Both the position numbers and the translations under genes were made by a program. The notes beneath the pieces were generated by a model, which had not been told where the DNA came from, made no database searches, and worked only from the letters and a program-made list of their open reading frames with translations. A stretch of DNA of 64,000 bases from positions 2,666,001 through 2,730,000 of the forward strand of contig CP102273.1 of the NCBI GenBank assembly GCA_025148965.1. The letters run 5' to 3'. Source of the stretch: Intestinibacter bartlettii. GTDB lineage: Bacteria > Bacillota > Clostridia > Peptostreptococcales > Peptostreptococcaceae. Of the stretch, positions 16,668-25,296 are shown in pieces. Each line of letters starts with the position of its first letter. Position 1 is the stretch's first letter.

Positions 16668-18458
16668 TTATTCTTGTTCTTCTAAATCAACTTTTATGCT
16701 TAATTCTTCTAATTGACCTTCTTCTGGTAATCCTGGTGCATTAGTCATTGGGCATATAGCATTTTGGTTTTTAGGGAATGCTATTACTTCTCTTATGTTG
16801 TCAGCTCCTGTAAGTAACATCATAAGTCTGTCAAATCCAAATGCAAGACCAGCGTGTGGTGGAACACCGTATTTGAATGCTTCTAATAAGTATCCGAATT
16901 TATCGTTAGCAGTCTCTTGGCTCATTCCTAAGGCCTTGAACATCTTTTCTTGAACTTCTTCATCAGATATTCTTACACTACCTCCACCAAGCTCATATCC
17001 GTTTAATACCATGTCATAAGCTTTAGCTCTTAATTGAGTTTTATCTTCTTGATCTAATTTATCTATATCTTCGTCTAATGGGCAAGTGAATGGATGGTGC
17101 ATTGCTATCATTCTTCCTGTTTCTTCGTCTTCTTCGAATAGTGGGAATTCAGTTACCCATAATAAGTTGTATTTGTTTTTGTCTATTAAGTCCATTTTTC
17201 TAGCAACTTCTAGTCTTAATTGACCTAATGCATCATATACAACTTTGTTTTTGTCAGCTACGAATAATATTAAGTCTCCTGCTTTAGCGTCCATTCTATC
17301 TAATATAGCTTTTATTTCATCTTCTGTGAAGAATTTAGCTATTGGAGAATCTATACCTTCTTCAGTAACTTTTATCCAAGCTAAACCTTTAGCTTTGTAA
17401 GTTTTAGCATGTTCTTCTAATTTTTTCATTCCTTTTTTAGAGAATGCATCTGCTCCACCTATTGCATTTATAGCTCTAACACTTGAGTTAGCAGCATTTG
17501 CAGCTGATGAGAATACTCCAAATCCACAGTCTTTAACTAAGTCTGATAAATCTGTAAGTTCCATAGCAAATCTAGTATCTGGTTTGTCAGAACCGAATCT
17601 GTCCATAGCTTCTTTGTAAGTCATTCTCTTAAGTGGTAATTGTATATCTATGTTGTGTATTTCTTTGAATATTCTTCCTATCATGTTTTCCATCATAGTC
17701 ATAACATCATTTTCGTCAACGAAAGACATTTCGCAGTCTATTTGAGTGAATTCTGGTTGTCTATCAGCTCTTAAATCTTCGTCTCTGAAACATTTAACTA
17801 TTTGGAAGTATCTGTCCATACCACTTACCATTAATATTTGTTTGAATAATTGTGGTGATTGTGGTAAAGCGTAGAATTTACCTGGGTTAACTCTACTTGG
17901 TACAAGGTAATCTCTAGCACCTTCTGGACTTGGTTTTATTAAGAAAGGTGTTTCTATTTCTAAGAAGTTGTTTTCAGATAAGTATTGTCTTACTATTTGA
18001 GCAACTCTACTTCTCATTATTAAGTTATTTTGCATAGAAGGCTTTCTTAAGTCTAAGTATCTATATTTTAATCTTTTATCTTCAGATACGTTGTCGTCAT
18101 CTTTTATATATATTGGTGGAGTTTGAGATTTGCTAAGAACTCTAAGTTCTGTAGCTGATATTTCTATATCTCCAGTAGCCATGTTAGGGTTTTTAGCTTG
18201 TCTTTCACGAACTATACCTTTTACAGCTATAACATATTCTGAACCTAATTTTTCAGCTTTTTCAAATGCATCTTTACTTACGTCAGCATCGAATATTATT
18301 TGGCTTATTCCTCTTATATCTCTTAAGTCAACGAATACTAATCCGCCTAAGTTTCTTTTCTTTTGAACCCAACCATTTAGAATAACTTCTTCGCCAACAT
18401 TGTCCATTCTAAGATCTCCACAATAGTGAGTTCTCTTTAATCCTTTTAATGTCTCCAT
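16668..18458 (-). CDS. aspS: aspartyl-tRNA synthetase
   Basis: The 596-residue class II synthetase begins METLKGLKRTHYCGDL, with an OB-fold anticodon-binding domain (GWVQKKRNLGGLVFVDLRD) followed by the catalytic core: motif 2 region FRDEDLRADRQPEFTQID, a bacterial GAD insertion domain, and motif 3 GLAFGFDRLMMLLTG near the end. The start at 18458 is set by AAAGGAG seven bases upstream. An upstream in-frame ATG at 18474-18476 lacks such a site. The family's usual length is about 590. It is the last gene of the hemZ-hisS-aspS run. No T-box leader is visible before it. Confidence 0.97.
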   Translation of the reverse strand: METLKGLKRTHYCGDLRMDNVGEEVILNGWVQKKRNLGGLVFVDLRDIRGISQIIFDADVSKDAFEKAEKLGSEYVIAVKGIVRERQAKNPNMATGDIEISATELRVLSKSQTPPIYIKDDDNVSEDKRLKYRYLDLRKPSMQNNLIMRSRVAQIVRQYLSENNFLEIETPFLIKPSPEGARDYLVPSRVNPGKFYALPQSPQLFKQILMVSGMDRYFQIVKCFRDEDLRADRQPEFTQIDCEMSFVDENDVMTMMENMIGRIFKEIHNIDIQLPLKRMTYKEAMDRFGSDKPDTRFAMELTDLSDLVKDCGFGVFSSAANAANSSVRAINAIGGADAFSKKGMKKLEEHAKTYKAKGLAWIKVTEEGIDSPIAKFFTEDEIKAILDRMDAKAGDLILFVADKNKVVYDALGQLRLEVARKMDLIDKNKYNLLWVTEFPLFEEDEETGRMIAMHHPFTCPLDEDIDKLDQEDKTQLRAKAYDMVLNGYELGGGSVRISDEEVQEKMFKALGMSQETANDKFGYLLEAFKYGVPPHAGLAFGFDRLMMLLTGADNIREVIAFPKNQNAICPMTNAPGLPEEGQLEELSIKVDLEEQE

Positions 18459-18554
18459 GTTTTTCTCCTTTATCATTTACACACTAAAGGAGGACTACTA
18501 TTTTGTGGTTAGCAAAAATATAAGCAGCCCCTCTAGTATTTTTCATATATTAGA

Positions 18555-19817
18555 TTATAATCTTTTTTTAAGTTCGTCAACTAATTCGCTTAGTTTTATA
18601 GTTGTTTGTTCTGATGTTTTCATATTTTTAAGTGTTGCTGTATCGTTAGCTAACTCATCATCACCTATAACTACTGTGTATTTAGCGTTAAGTTTGTCAG
18701 AGTACTTAAATTGAGCTTTTAAACTCTTATCTAAGTGGTCATTGTCTGCACTTATGTGATTAGTTCTTAAATCTTTTATTAATTTAAAGCTCTTAGTTTT
18801 AGCAGCATCACCTATAGTTGCTATATATATATCAGTTGATTTTGGATTTTCGATTTCTATATTGTTATTTTCTAAAGTTAATAATAATCTTTCTGCTCCA
18901 AGAGCAAATCCTATACCGCTTATACCTTTAGGTCCACCAAGCATTTCAACTAGTCCGTCGTATCTACCTCCACCACAAACTGTACTTTGAGAACCGATGT
19001 CGTTAGATATAATTTCGAACGCTGTCTTTTTGTAGTAATCTAATCCCCTAACTATAGTTTTATCAACTACATAGTTTATATCCATTTCTTTTAAGTAAGT
19101 TTGTAATTTGTCAAAGTGATCCTTACAATCTTCACATAAGTGGTCTATCATGAAAGGTATGTCTTGTAAGTTTTCTTTACAGTGAGGGTTCTTACAGTCG
19201 ATAACTCTCATTGGATTTTTATCTTTTCTTTCTAAACAAGTTTCGCATAATACGTCAACTTTTTTGTCTAGATATTCTTTTAATTTTCTATTGTATTCTT
19301 CTCTACATGTTGGGCAACCTACAGAGTTTATATTTACTGATAAGTTTTTAAGTCCCATTTCGTTGAAGAATTGTACTGCAAGGCTTATAACCTCAGCATC
19401 TACTGATGGTCCATCACTTCCTAATACTTCTATACCAAATTGGTGGAATTGTCTTTGTCTTCCTGCTTGTGGTCTTTCATATCTGAAGCAAGGAGTTATG
19501 TAGTATAATTTTGTTGGTTGTGTATCAGCATACATTTTATTTTCTATAAATGATCTTATAACACCTGCTGTTCCTTCTGGTTTTAAACTTAATTGTCTAT
19601 CTCCTCTATCAGTGAAACTATACATTTCTTTTTGAACAACATCAGTAGTGTCCCCAACACTTCTAGCAAATACTTCTGTGTGTTCAAAGATAGGAGTTCT
19701 TATTTCTTCATATCCATATAATGCACAGATTTCTCTGAATTTTTTTTCTACATAATGCCATTTATATACATCCTTTGGTGTTATATCTTTAGTTCCTCTA
19801 GGTGCTTTACTTAACAT
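18555..19817 (-). CDS. hisS: histidyl-tRNA synthetase
   Basis: The 420-residue class II synthetase shows the N-terminal RGTKDITP, the motif 2 loop CFRYERPQAGRQRQFHQ, the histidine-specific RGLDYYKKTAFE, and motif 3 GFALGAERLLL, followed by the C-terminal anticodon-binding domain. It charges tRNA-His in the cytoplasm. It overlaps the end of hemZ by 11 bases, which argues for translational coupling, and has AGGAGG nine bases before the ATG. Confidence 0.97.
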   Translation of the reverse strand: MLSKAPRGTKDITPKDVYKWHYVEKKFREICALYGYEEIRTPIFEHTEVFARSVGDTTDVVQKEMYSFTDRGDRQLSLKPEGTAGVIRSFIENKMYADTQPTKLYYITPCFRYERPQAGRQRQFHQFGIEVLGSDGPSVDAEVISLAVQFFNEMGLKNLSVNINSVGCPTCREEYNRKLKEYLDKKVDVLCETCLERKDKNPMRVIDCKNPHCKENLQDIPFMIDHLCEDCKDHFDKLQTYLKEMDINYVVDKTIVRGLDYYKKTAFEIISNDIGSQSTVCGGGRYDGLVEMLGGPKGISGIGFALGAERLLLTLENNNIEIENPKSTDIYIATIGDAAKTKSFKLIKDLRTNHISADNDHLDKSLKAQFKYSDKLNAKYTVVIGDDELANDTATLKNMKTSEQTTIKLSELVDELKKRL

Positions 19818-21279
19818 TCTTTTGTACCTCCTTATATTTTCTATTTATCATTTCGTCAACTCTATCAATATATTGCTCTAGATTTTTGACGTTTTCTACT
19901 CTTTCAATTCTATTTTCATCTGCATATACAAATTTTGTGATTGAACCAGCCCCTAAAGCTATATTACTTTGGCGCTCCTCCATTATTTGAATATTATATA
20001 TACATTCATATCCTTCTTTAGCATAACCTATATTTTCTAGGTTTCCTAACATGTGTTTTTGTCTGTACATATAGTATGGATTAAGTCCCATTTTCTTTGC
20101 ATATTTCATAGATAAATCTATCATCTTAGTCATTTCATCGAATTGAGTTAATTCATAGTTATCTATGTTTTCTTTTAATTTAGATGTTCTTTTAACAGCT
20201 AATGTGTGCACTGTTAAACTTTCTGGTGAAAGTTTTTCTATTTCTTTTAATGTATTTTCTACCATTGCTAGATTTTCATCAACAAGACCTAAAATTATAT
20301 CCATATTAATATTATCAAATCCTAGCTCTCTCGCCAACTGAAAACATTCAATTATATCATTTACACTGTGTTTTCTTCCTACTTTTTGTAGAGTTTCGTC
20401 GTTCATAGTCTGTGGATTTATACTAATTCTACTTACACCGTGTTTTTTAAGAACTTCTAAAATCTCTCTATTTATTGTATCAGGTCTTCCCGCTTCCACT
20501 GTGAATTCTTTTATATTGCTTAAATCGAATTCTTTGAATAATCCTTTTATTAAAGTATCCATTTCTTCTGGTGATAAAGTTGTTGGAGTACCTCCACCTA
20601 TATATAAAGTTTCTATTTCTTTGTTGTTATCTCTAAGAAGTTCTGCAACACCTTTGGCTTCTTGAAGTAATTTTTCTACATATAGTGGCTTTTTACCACC
20701 AAATTTATCAACTGGATTTGCTGGGAATGAGCAATAATAACATCTAGTTGGGCAGAATGGTATCCCTACATATAATGATACCTTATTTTCATCTATTGGA
20801 TATATAAATTGTCTCTCTCTTTTTGCAATATTTAAAGCTAATTCTATTTTATCATCTTTTATATAGTAATCTTCGCCTAATTTTATTTTTATATATTCTT
20901 CATCTTTGCCTTCGTCTAATAAAGCATGGACTATTTTTACTGGTCTTATACCCGTAAGTATACCCCAAGGTACATTAGATTCAAATTTTTGTTCAAGAAT
21001 TTTGAACATACTTCTTTTTATTGTTTCTTTTATAGTTTTTTTACGTTCTCTTTCATCTAGTCCGCTTAAATCTCTGTAATCAACATTGCTAAGTATTTCT
21101 TGATAGTTTTCACAATAAACAGTTTTTGAGAAAAGTCTGTCTCCATGATAGAAAATACTATTTTCTATTACCATCATACAGTCTCTTACATCGATAAATC
21201 TAAAATCAGAAGTAAATAATTTTATAAGTTCACTTACTTCGTATTTATAATCATGTCCTTTTAGAACAACTCCTATCAT
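19807..21279 (-). CDS. hemZ: HemZ-type radical SAM coproporphyrinogen III dehydrogenase family protein
   Basis: The 490-residue protein has the radical SAM motif CxxxCxxC at Cys176, Cys180 and Cys183 within VGIPFCPTRCYYCSF, followed by the LYIGGGTPTTL glycine-rich segment characteristic of HemN/HemZ proteins. An extended N-terminal domain of about 160 residues is typical of HemZ. In Bacillus the gene is tied to anaerobic haem synthesis, but in clostridia lacking haem synthesis the activity is unproven. It is in the same run as hisS and aspS and follows a terminator at 21314-21358. Confidence 0.85.
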   Translation of the reverse strand: MIGVVLKGHDYKYEVSELIKLFTSDFRFIDVRDCMMVIENSIFYHGDRLFSKTVYCENYQEILSNVDYRDLSGLDERERKKTIKETIKRSMFKILEQKFESNVPWGILTGIRPVKIVHALLDEGKDEEYIKIKLGEDYYIKDDKIELALNIAKRERQFIYPIDENKVSLYVGIPFCPTRCYYCSFPANPVDKFGGKKPLYVEKLLQEAKGVAELLRDNNKEIETLYIGGGTPTTLSPEEMDTLIKGLFKEFDLSNIKEFTVEAGRPDTINREILEVLKKHGVSRISINPQTMNDETLQKVGRKHSVNDIIECFQLARELGFDNINMDIILGLVDENLAMVENTLKEIEKLSPESLTVHTLAVKRTSKLKENIDNYELTQFDEMTKMIDLSMKYAKKMGLNPYYMYRQKHMLGNLENIGYAKEGYECIYNIQIMEERQSNIALGAGSITKFVYADENRIERVENVKNLEQYIDRVDEMINRKYKEVQKNVK

Positions 21280-21313
21280 TTTACGTCTCCTTTTATTATA
21301 GCTTTTTTCTGTT

Positions 21314-21358
21314 AAAAAAATAATCCAGTACTGCTTTGATTAGCTAAAACAGTACTGG
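21314..21358 (-). terminator. terminator between the MBL gene and hemZ
   Basis: CCAGTACTG and CAGTACTGG arms enclose a 16-base loop and are followed by a T-run on the minus strand. It ends the recJ-apt-relA-dtd-MBL run before hemZ. Confidence 0.85.
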
Positions 21359-21364
21359 AAAAAC

Positions 21365-21988
21365 TTAAATTTGTTGCATATATGGATTCATTCTTTTTTC
21401 TACTCCAATTGTAGATGTAGGTCCATGTCCTGGGTATACTACTGCGTTATCATCGTATTTAGCTAATTTTCTTAAAGATTTCATAATTTGTTTGTAATCT
21501 CCACCATAAAAATCAGTTCTTCCTATACTTCCTGCAAATAAAGTATCCCCTGTGAATATGTGTTCTCCTACTTTTATGCACATTCCACCTTTTGTATGTC
21601 CTGGAGTGTGTATAACTTTTAATTTAAGACTTCCAAGCTCTATAATGTCGCCTTCTTGAACGTACTCATCAGCATCAAATTCAACTAAAGGCCCTGGAAG
21701 TTGTGCACTTAAATTTTTATTTCTGTCTATTAAAACTTCTTCTTCATTTACATGAGCTACTATTTTAGCATTTGTTTTGCTTTTAATTTCTGGTACACGA
21801 CATATATGATCGCCATGTCCATGAGTTAATATTATATATTCTACAGTCAGTCCATGTTGTTTTATTATGTTGAATATATCTATAATACTTCCACCTGGAT
21901 CTATTACTGCACATTTTTTAGTTTTTTCGTCCCCAAGTATATAAGTATTTTCATCCATAAATCTATCTACAACTTTTTCAATTATCAT
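21365..21988 (-). CDS. MBL-fold metallohydrolase (glyoxalase II-like)
   Basis: The 207-residue protein has the metallo-beta-lactamase fold signature THGHGDH with His56, His58, Asp60 and His61, followed by the HTPGHTKGG and FTGDTLFAGSIGRTDF stretches of hydroxyacylglutathione-hydrolase-like proteins. It is likely a small thioester or related hydrolase with two metal ions. The substrate is unknown. The start at 21988 follows GGAGGG by about six bases. It is linked to dtd with a 12-base gap. Confidence 0.85.
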   Translation of the reverse strand: MIIEKVVDRFMDENTYILGDEKTKKCAVIDPGGSIIDIFNIIKQHGLTVEYIILTHGHGDHICRVPEIKSKTNAKIVAHVNEEEVLIDRNKNLSAQLPGPLVEFDADEYVQEGDIIELGSLKLKVIHTPGHTKGGMCIKVGEHIFTGDTLFAGSIGRTDFYGGDYKQIMKSLRKLAKYDDNAVVYPGHGPTSTIGVEKRMNPYMQQI

Positions 21989-22000
21989 CAAAATCCCTCC

Positions 22001-22450
22001 TTAGAAAGCTTTTTTAGATTCTAATAAAATTGTTACTGGACCATCATTTGTTAGTTCTACCATCATATGAGCTCCAAATTCCCCTGTTCCTACAGTTATC
22101 CCTTGTGCTCTTAATTTTTCTACAAATTCTTCGTATAGAGGATTTGCTACATCAGGTCTCGCTGCATCAGAAAAACTTGGTCTTCTTCCTTTTCTAGCGT
22201 CTCCATAAAGCGTAAATTGAGATACTGCCATTACTTCCCCTTCGATATCTTTTAAAGATAAATTCATTTTGTCGTTTTCATCTTCAAATATTCTTAAATT
22301 TGTTACTTTATCTACCATATAGTCTACGTCTTTTGAAGTATCATCATGAGTTACTCCTAATAAAACTAATAGACCTTTTTTGACTTCTCCTGTTACTCTT
22401 TCATCTACAGTAACCCTTGAACTTGATACTCTTTGAACAACAGCTCTCAT
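22001..22450 (-). CDS. dtd: D-aminoacyl-tRNA deacylase
   Basis: The 149-residue protein begins [15 protein letters not shown] and has both Dtd signatures, SQFTLYGD and the C-terminal [11 protein letters not shown]. The latter carries the cross-subunit Gly-Pro motif that excludes L-amino acids. It removes D-amino acids (and glycine) from mischarged tRNAs. It is downstream of relA, the same order as in Bacillus subtilis. Confidence 0.96.
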   Translation of the reverse strand: MRAVVQRVSSSRVTVDERVTGEVKKGLLVLLGVTHDDTSKDVDYMVDKVTNLRIFEDENDKMNLSLKDIEGEVMAVSQFTLYGDARKGRRPSFSDAARPDVANPLYEEFVEKLRAQGITVGTGEFGAHMMVELTNDGPVTILLESKKAF

Positions 22451-22492
22451 ATCTGCCTCCCTAAACTTTAAATTTATTAAAAACCCTAGGGG

Positions 22493-24703
22493 TTAGTTTC
22501 TCATTCTTGAAACTTCGTCAACCCCTGGTATTGATTTTATTTTTTTCATAAGTTGTTTTAATTCTGATATATCGTTAACTTCGACTAATAAACTTATATT
22601 TGCTGTATTGTCCTTTAATACTCTGCAATTTATACCGCTTATACGTAGTTTTTCCATAGATACGATATGTATAACATCATTTAAAAGACCTACTCTATCT
22701 ATTGCAATGATTTTTACTTCACCTTCAAATTTGCTCTTTTCTGGATTATTCCATTCAACTTCAACAAGCCTATTTTTTAGGAATTCATCATCAAGTTTTA
22801 TATTTGGACAGTCTTTTCTATGGATTGCTACACCTCTTCCTTTTGTGATATATCCTATTATATCGTCTCCTGGAAGTGGGTTACAACATTTAGCGAATCT
22901 TACTAATATGTTGTCTAATCCCTTTACTGTAATACCGTTATCTTTTTTCTTTCTTTTCTTAGCGTATTCTTGTTCATCGAAGTTTTGCTTAATTTTATCT
23001 TCTTTTTCTTGCATTCGCTTTTCTTTTTCTTGGCGGTTAACTTCTTTATTGTAGAAATCCCTAACCTTTGGCATAACTTGTGATGTAGCTATACCACCAT
23101 ATCCTATAGTTGCAATTAAGTCTTCTAAACTTGGTTGATTGAATTTTTTTGCAACTTGAGTTAAGAATTTTTGAATGCTAGCATTTTTGTATGGTATGTT
23201 GTAGCGTTTGAATTCTTTTTCTAATATATCTGTCCCACGCTCAACATTTTCTTCTCTTCTTTCTTTTTTGAACCATTGTCTTATTCTATTTCTAGCTGTT
23301 GGTGTTTGTACTATACTTAACCAATCACGACTTGGCCCTGGTGAGTTTGCTGATGTTATAACTTCTACAATTTCACCATTTTGTAATTTATAATTTATTG
23401 GAACAATTTTACCGTTTATTTTTGCACCTGTACATTTATTACCTACATTTGTATGAACTCTATAAGCGAAGTCTATCGGTGTAGAACCTGCTGGTAATTC
23501 AATTACATCCCCTCTTGGTGTAAATACATAAACTTGACTATTAAATACGTCGTCTTTCAGTGCATCTAAAAACTCATGTGGATCTTGTACGTCTTTTTCC
23601 CACTCCATCATTTGTCTTAGCCATTTTAATTTTTGTTCCATCTTAGCATCATGACTTCCTGTAATGCCTTCTTTATATTTCCAGTGAGCAGCGATACCAT
23701 TTTCAGCAATCTCATGCATCTCATGAGTTCTAATTTGTATTTCTACAGGCTCACCATCAGGACCTATTACAGTTGTATGAAGAGATTGATAAAGATTTGG
23801 CTTTGGCATAGCGATGTAGTCTTTAAATCTTCCTGGCATAGGAATCCACATTGTATGAACCATACCTAAGACTGCATAACAGTCCTTAATCGTGTTAACA
23901 ATAATTCTAACAGCAGTTAAATCATAAATTTCTTCAAATGTTTTGTGTTTTTTCTTCATTTTTTTGTAGATACTATAGAAGTGTTTTGGTCTACCTGAAA
24001 CTTCACAATCTATATCTACTTCTTTAAATTTATCTTGTAACAATCGTACTATTTTATCTATGTATTCCTGTCTTTGACTTCTCTTCATAGTTATCTTTTC
24101 AGCAAGTTCTCTATAACCTTCTGGATCGATATATTTTAAAGCTAAGTCTTCTAATTCCCATTTAATCTTCGATATACCTATTCTATGAGCAATCCCACCG
24201 TATATTTCTAGAGTTTCTTTAGCTTTATATTTAGCCTTTTCCTCTGGCATATATTTCAGAGTCCTCATATTATGAAGTCTATCGGCTAATTTAATTAAGA
24301 TAACTCTTATATCTTTAGCCATAGCTAAGAACATTTTTCTAAGGTTTTCAGCTTGAGATTCTTCTTTTGTTTGATACTTAATTTTACCTAATTTAGTAAC
24401 TCCATCTACTAAGTCTGCTATATCTTTGCCAAATAATTCTTTAATATCTTCATATGTGTAAGGTGTGTCTTCTACAACATCATGTAACAGACCTGCTGCT
24501 ATAACTTCCATATCTAGTTCTAGATCGGCTAATATATTTGCAACAGCTATTGGATGAATAATATATGGTTCACCCGATTTTCTAAATACTCCTGCATGTG
24601 CAGATTTTGCTAATTCATATGCTTTTATAACTGGAGTCACATCTGCATTAGGAGCGTATTTTTTAATTTTATCTAAAATTTCTTGTAATTCCTTGTCATA
24701 CAT
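22493..24703 (-). CDS. relA: bifunctional (p)ppGpp synthetase/hydrolase RelA/SpoT
   Basis: The 736-residue Rel protein has an HD hydrolase domain (HDVVEDT with His74-Asp75), a synthetase domain around residues 240-350 (NLYQSLHTTVIGP), a TGS domain near 395-455, a zinc-finger-like segment (FAKCCNPLPGD) and a C-terminal ACT domain from about residue 660. Length and order match long Rel enzymes, so it should both make and degrade (p)ppGpp in response to uncharged tRNA on the ribosome. AGGTGG precedes the ATG. Confidence 0.97.
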   Translation of the reverse strand: MYDKELQEILDKIKKYAPNADVTPVIKAYELAKSAHAGVFRKSGEPYIIHPIAVANILADLELDMEVIAAGLLHDVVEDTPYTYEDIKELFGKDIADLVDGVTKLGKIKYQTKEESQAENLRKMFLAMAKDIRVILIKLADRLHNMRTLKYMPEEKAKYKAKETLEIYGGIAHRIGISKIKWELEDLALKYIDPEGYRELAEKITMKRSQRQEYIDKIVRLLQDKFKEVDIDCEVSGRPKHFYSIYKKMKKKHKTFEEIYDLTAVRIIVNTIKDCYAVLGMVHTMWIPMPGRFKDYIAMPKPNLYQSLHTTVIGPDGEPVEIQIRTHEMHEIAENGIAAHWKYKEGITGSHDAKMEQKLKWLRQMMEWEKDVQDPHEFLDALKDDVFNSQVYVFTPRGDVIELPAGSTPIDFAYRVHTNVGNKCTGAKINGKIVPINYKLQNGEIVEVITSANSPGPSRDWLSIVQTPTARNRIRQWFKKERREENVERGTDILEKEFKRYNIPYKNASIQKFLTQVAKKFNQPSLEDLIATIGYGGIATSQVMPKVRDFYNKEVNRQEKEKRMQEKEDKIKQNFDEQEYAKKRKKKDNGITVKGLDNILVRFAKCCNPLPGDDIIGYITKGRGVAIHRKDCPNIKLDDEFLKNRLVEVEWNNPEKSKFEGEVKIIAIDRVGLLNDVIHIVSMEKLRISGINCRVLKDNTANISLLVEVNDISELKQLMKKIKSIPGVDEVSRMRN

Positions 24704-24741
24704 ATTACCACCTGATTATCCTATATTTTTATATATATGAA

Positions 24742-24765
24742 AATAGTTGGTATATACCAACTATT
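24742..24765 (-). other. apt-relA intercistronic hairpin
   Basis: AATAGTTGGTAT is followed immediately by ATACCAACTATT, a perfect 24-base palindrome right after the apt stop. The minus strand continues TTTTC, so termination would be weak. It may be a processing or stability element within the operon. Confidence 0.6.
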
Positions 24766-24771
24766 ATTATT

Positions 24772-25284
24772 CTAGTATTTTATTAGAGAATTAATATGAT
24801 AACCTTCTAATTTAGCTTTACCATTTAAATCTTCTAATTCTATTAAGAATTGAAGTGAAACTACTTCTCCACCTAAATTTTCTATTAATTTTATTGCAGC
24901 TTCTGTAGTTCCTCCTGTAGCTAGTAAATCGTCAACTATTGCCACTCTTTGACCTGGTTTTATTGCATCTTTGTGTATTTCTAATATATTTGAACCGTAT
25001 TCTAAATCATATTCAAATCTTTCAACTTCACCTGGTAATTTTCCTGGTTTTCTAACTGGTACAAATCCAGCTTCTAAAGCATATGCAACTGGTGTCCCAA
25101 CTAAAAATCCTCTCGCTTCTGGTCCAACAACTATATCGATGTTTTTATCTTTTAAATCTTCAACTATTTGATCAATAGCATATTTTAAGGCTTTTCCATC
25201 TTTTAATAAAGTTGTTATATCCTTAAAACTAATCCCCTCTTTTGGGAAATCTTCTATAACCCTTACACATTTTTTTAAATCCAT
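24772..25284 (-). CDS. apt: adenine phosphoribosyltransferase
   Basis: The 170-residue protein shows the PRPP-binding loop [14 protein letters not shown] near residues 115-130 and the flexible-loop region [13 protein letters not shown]. It salvages adenine to AMP with PRPP. Length is the usual 170-175. The start follows AGGAGG. It lies 12 bases after recJ and before relA, an order conserved in Firmicutes. Confidence 0.97.
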   Translation of the reverse strand: MDLKKCVRVIEDFPKEGISFKDITTLLKDGKALKYAIDQIVEDLKDKNIDIVVGPEARGFLVGTPVAYALEAGFVPVRKPGKLPGEVERFEYDLEYGSNILEIHKDAIKPGQRVAIVDDLLATGGTTEAAIKLIENLGGEVVSLQFLIELEDLNGKAKLEGYHINSLIKY

Positions 25285-25296
25285 TCTAGATTCCTC

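Noticed and set aside
18459-18554. Possible T-box or RBS-masking structure between hisS and aspS
   Set aside because: AGGGGCTGCT and AGTAGTCCTCCT can pair only imperfectly, and no T-box specifier loop or antiterminator is recognisable.
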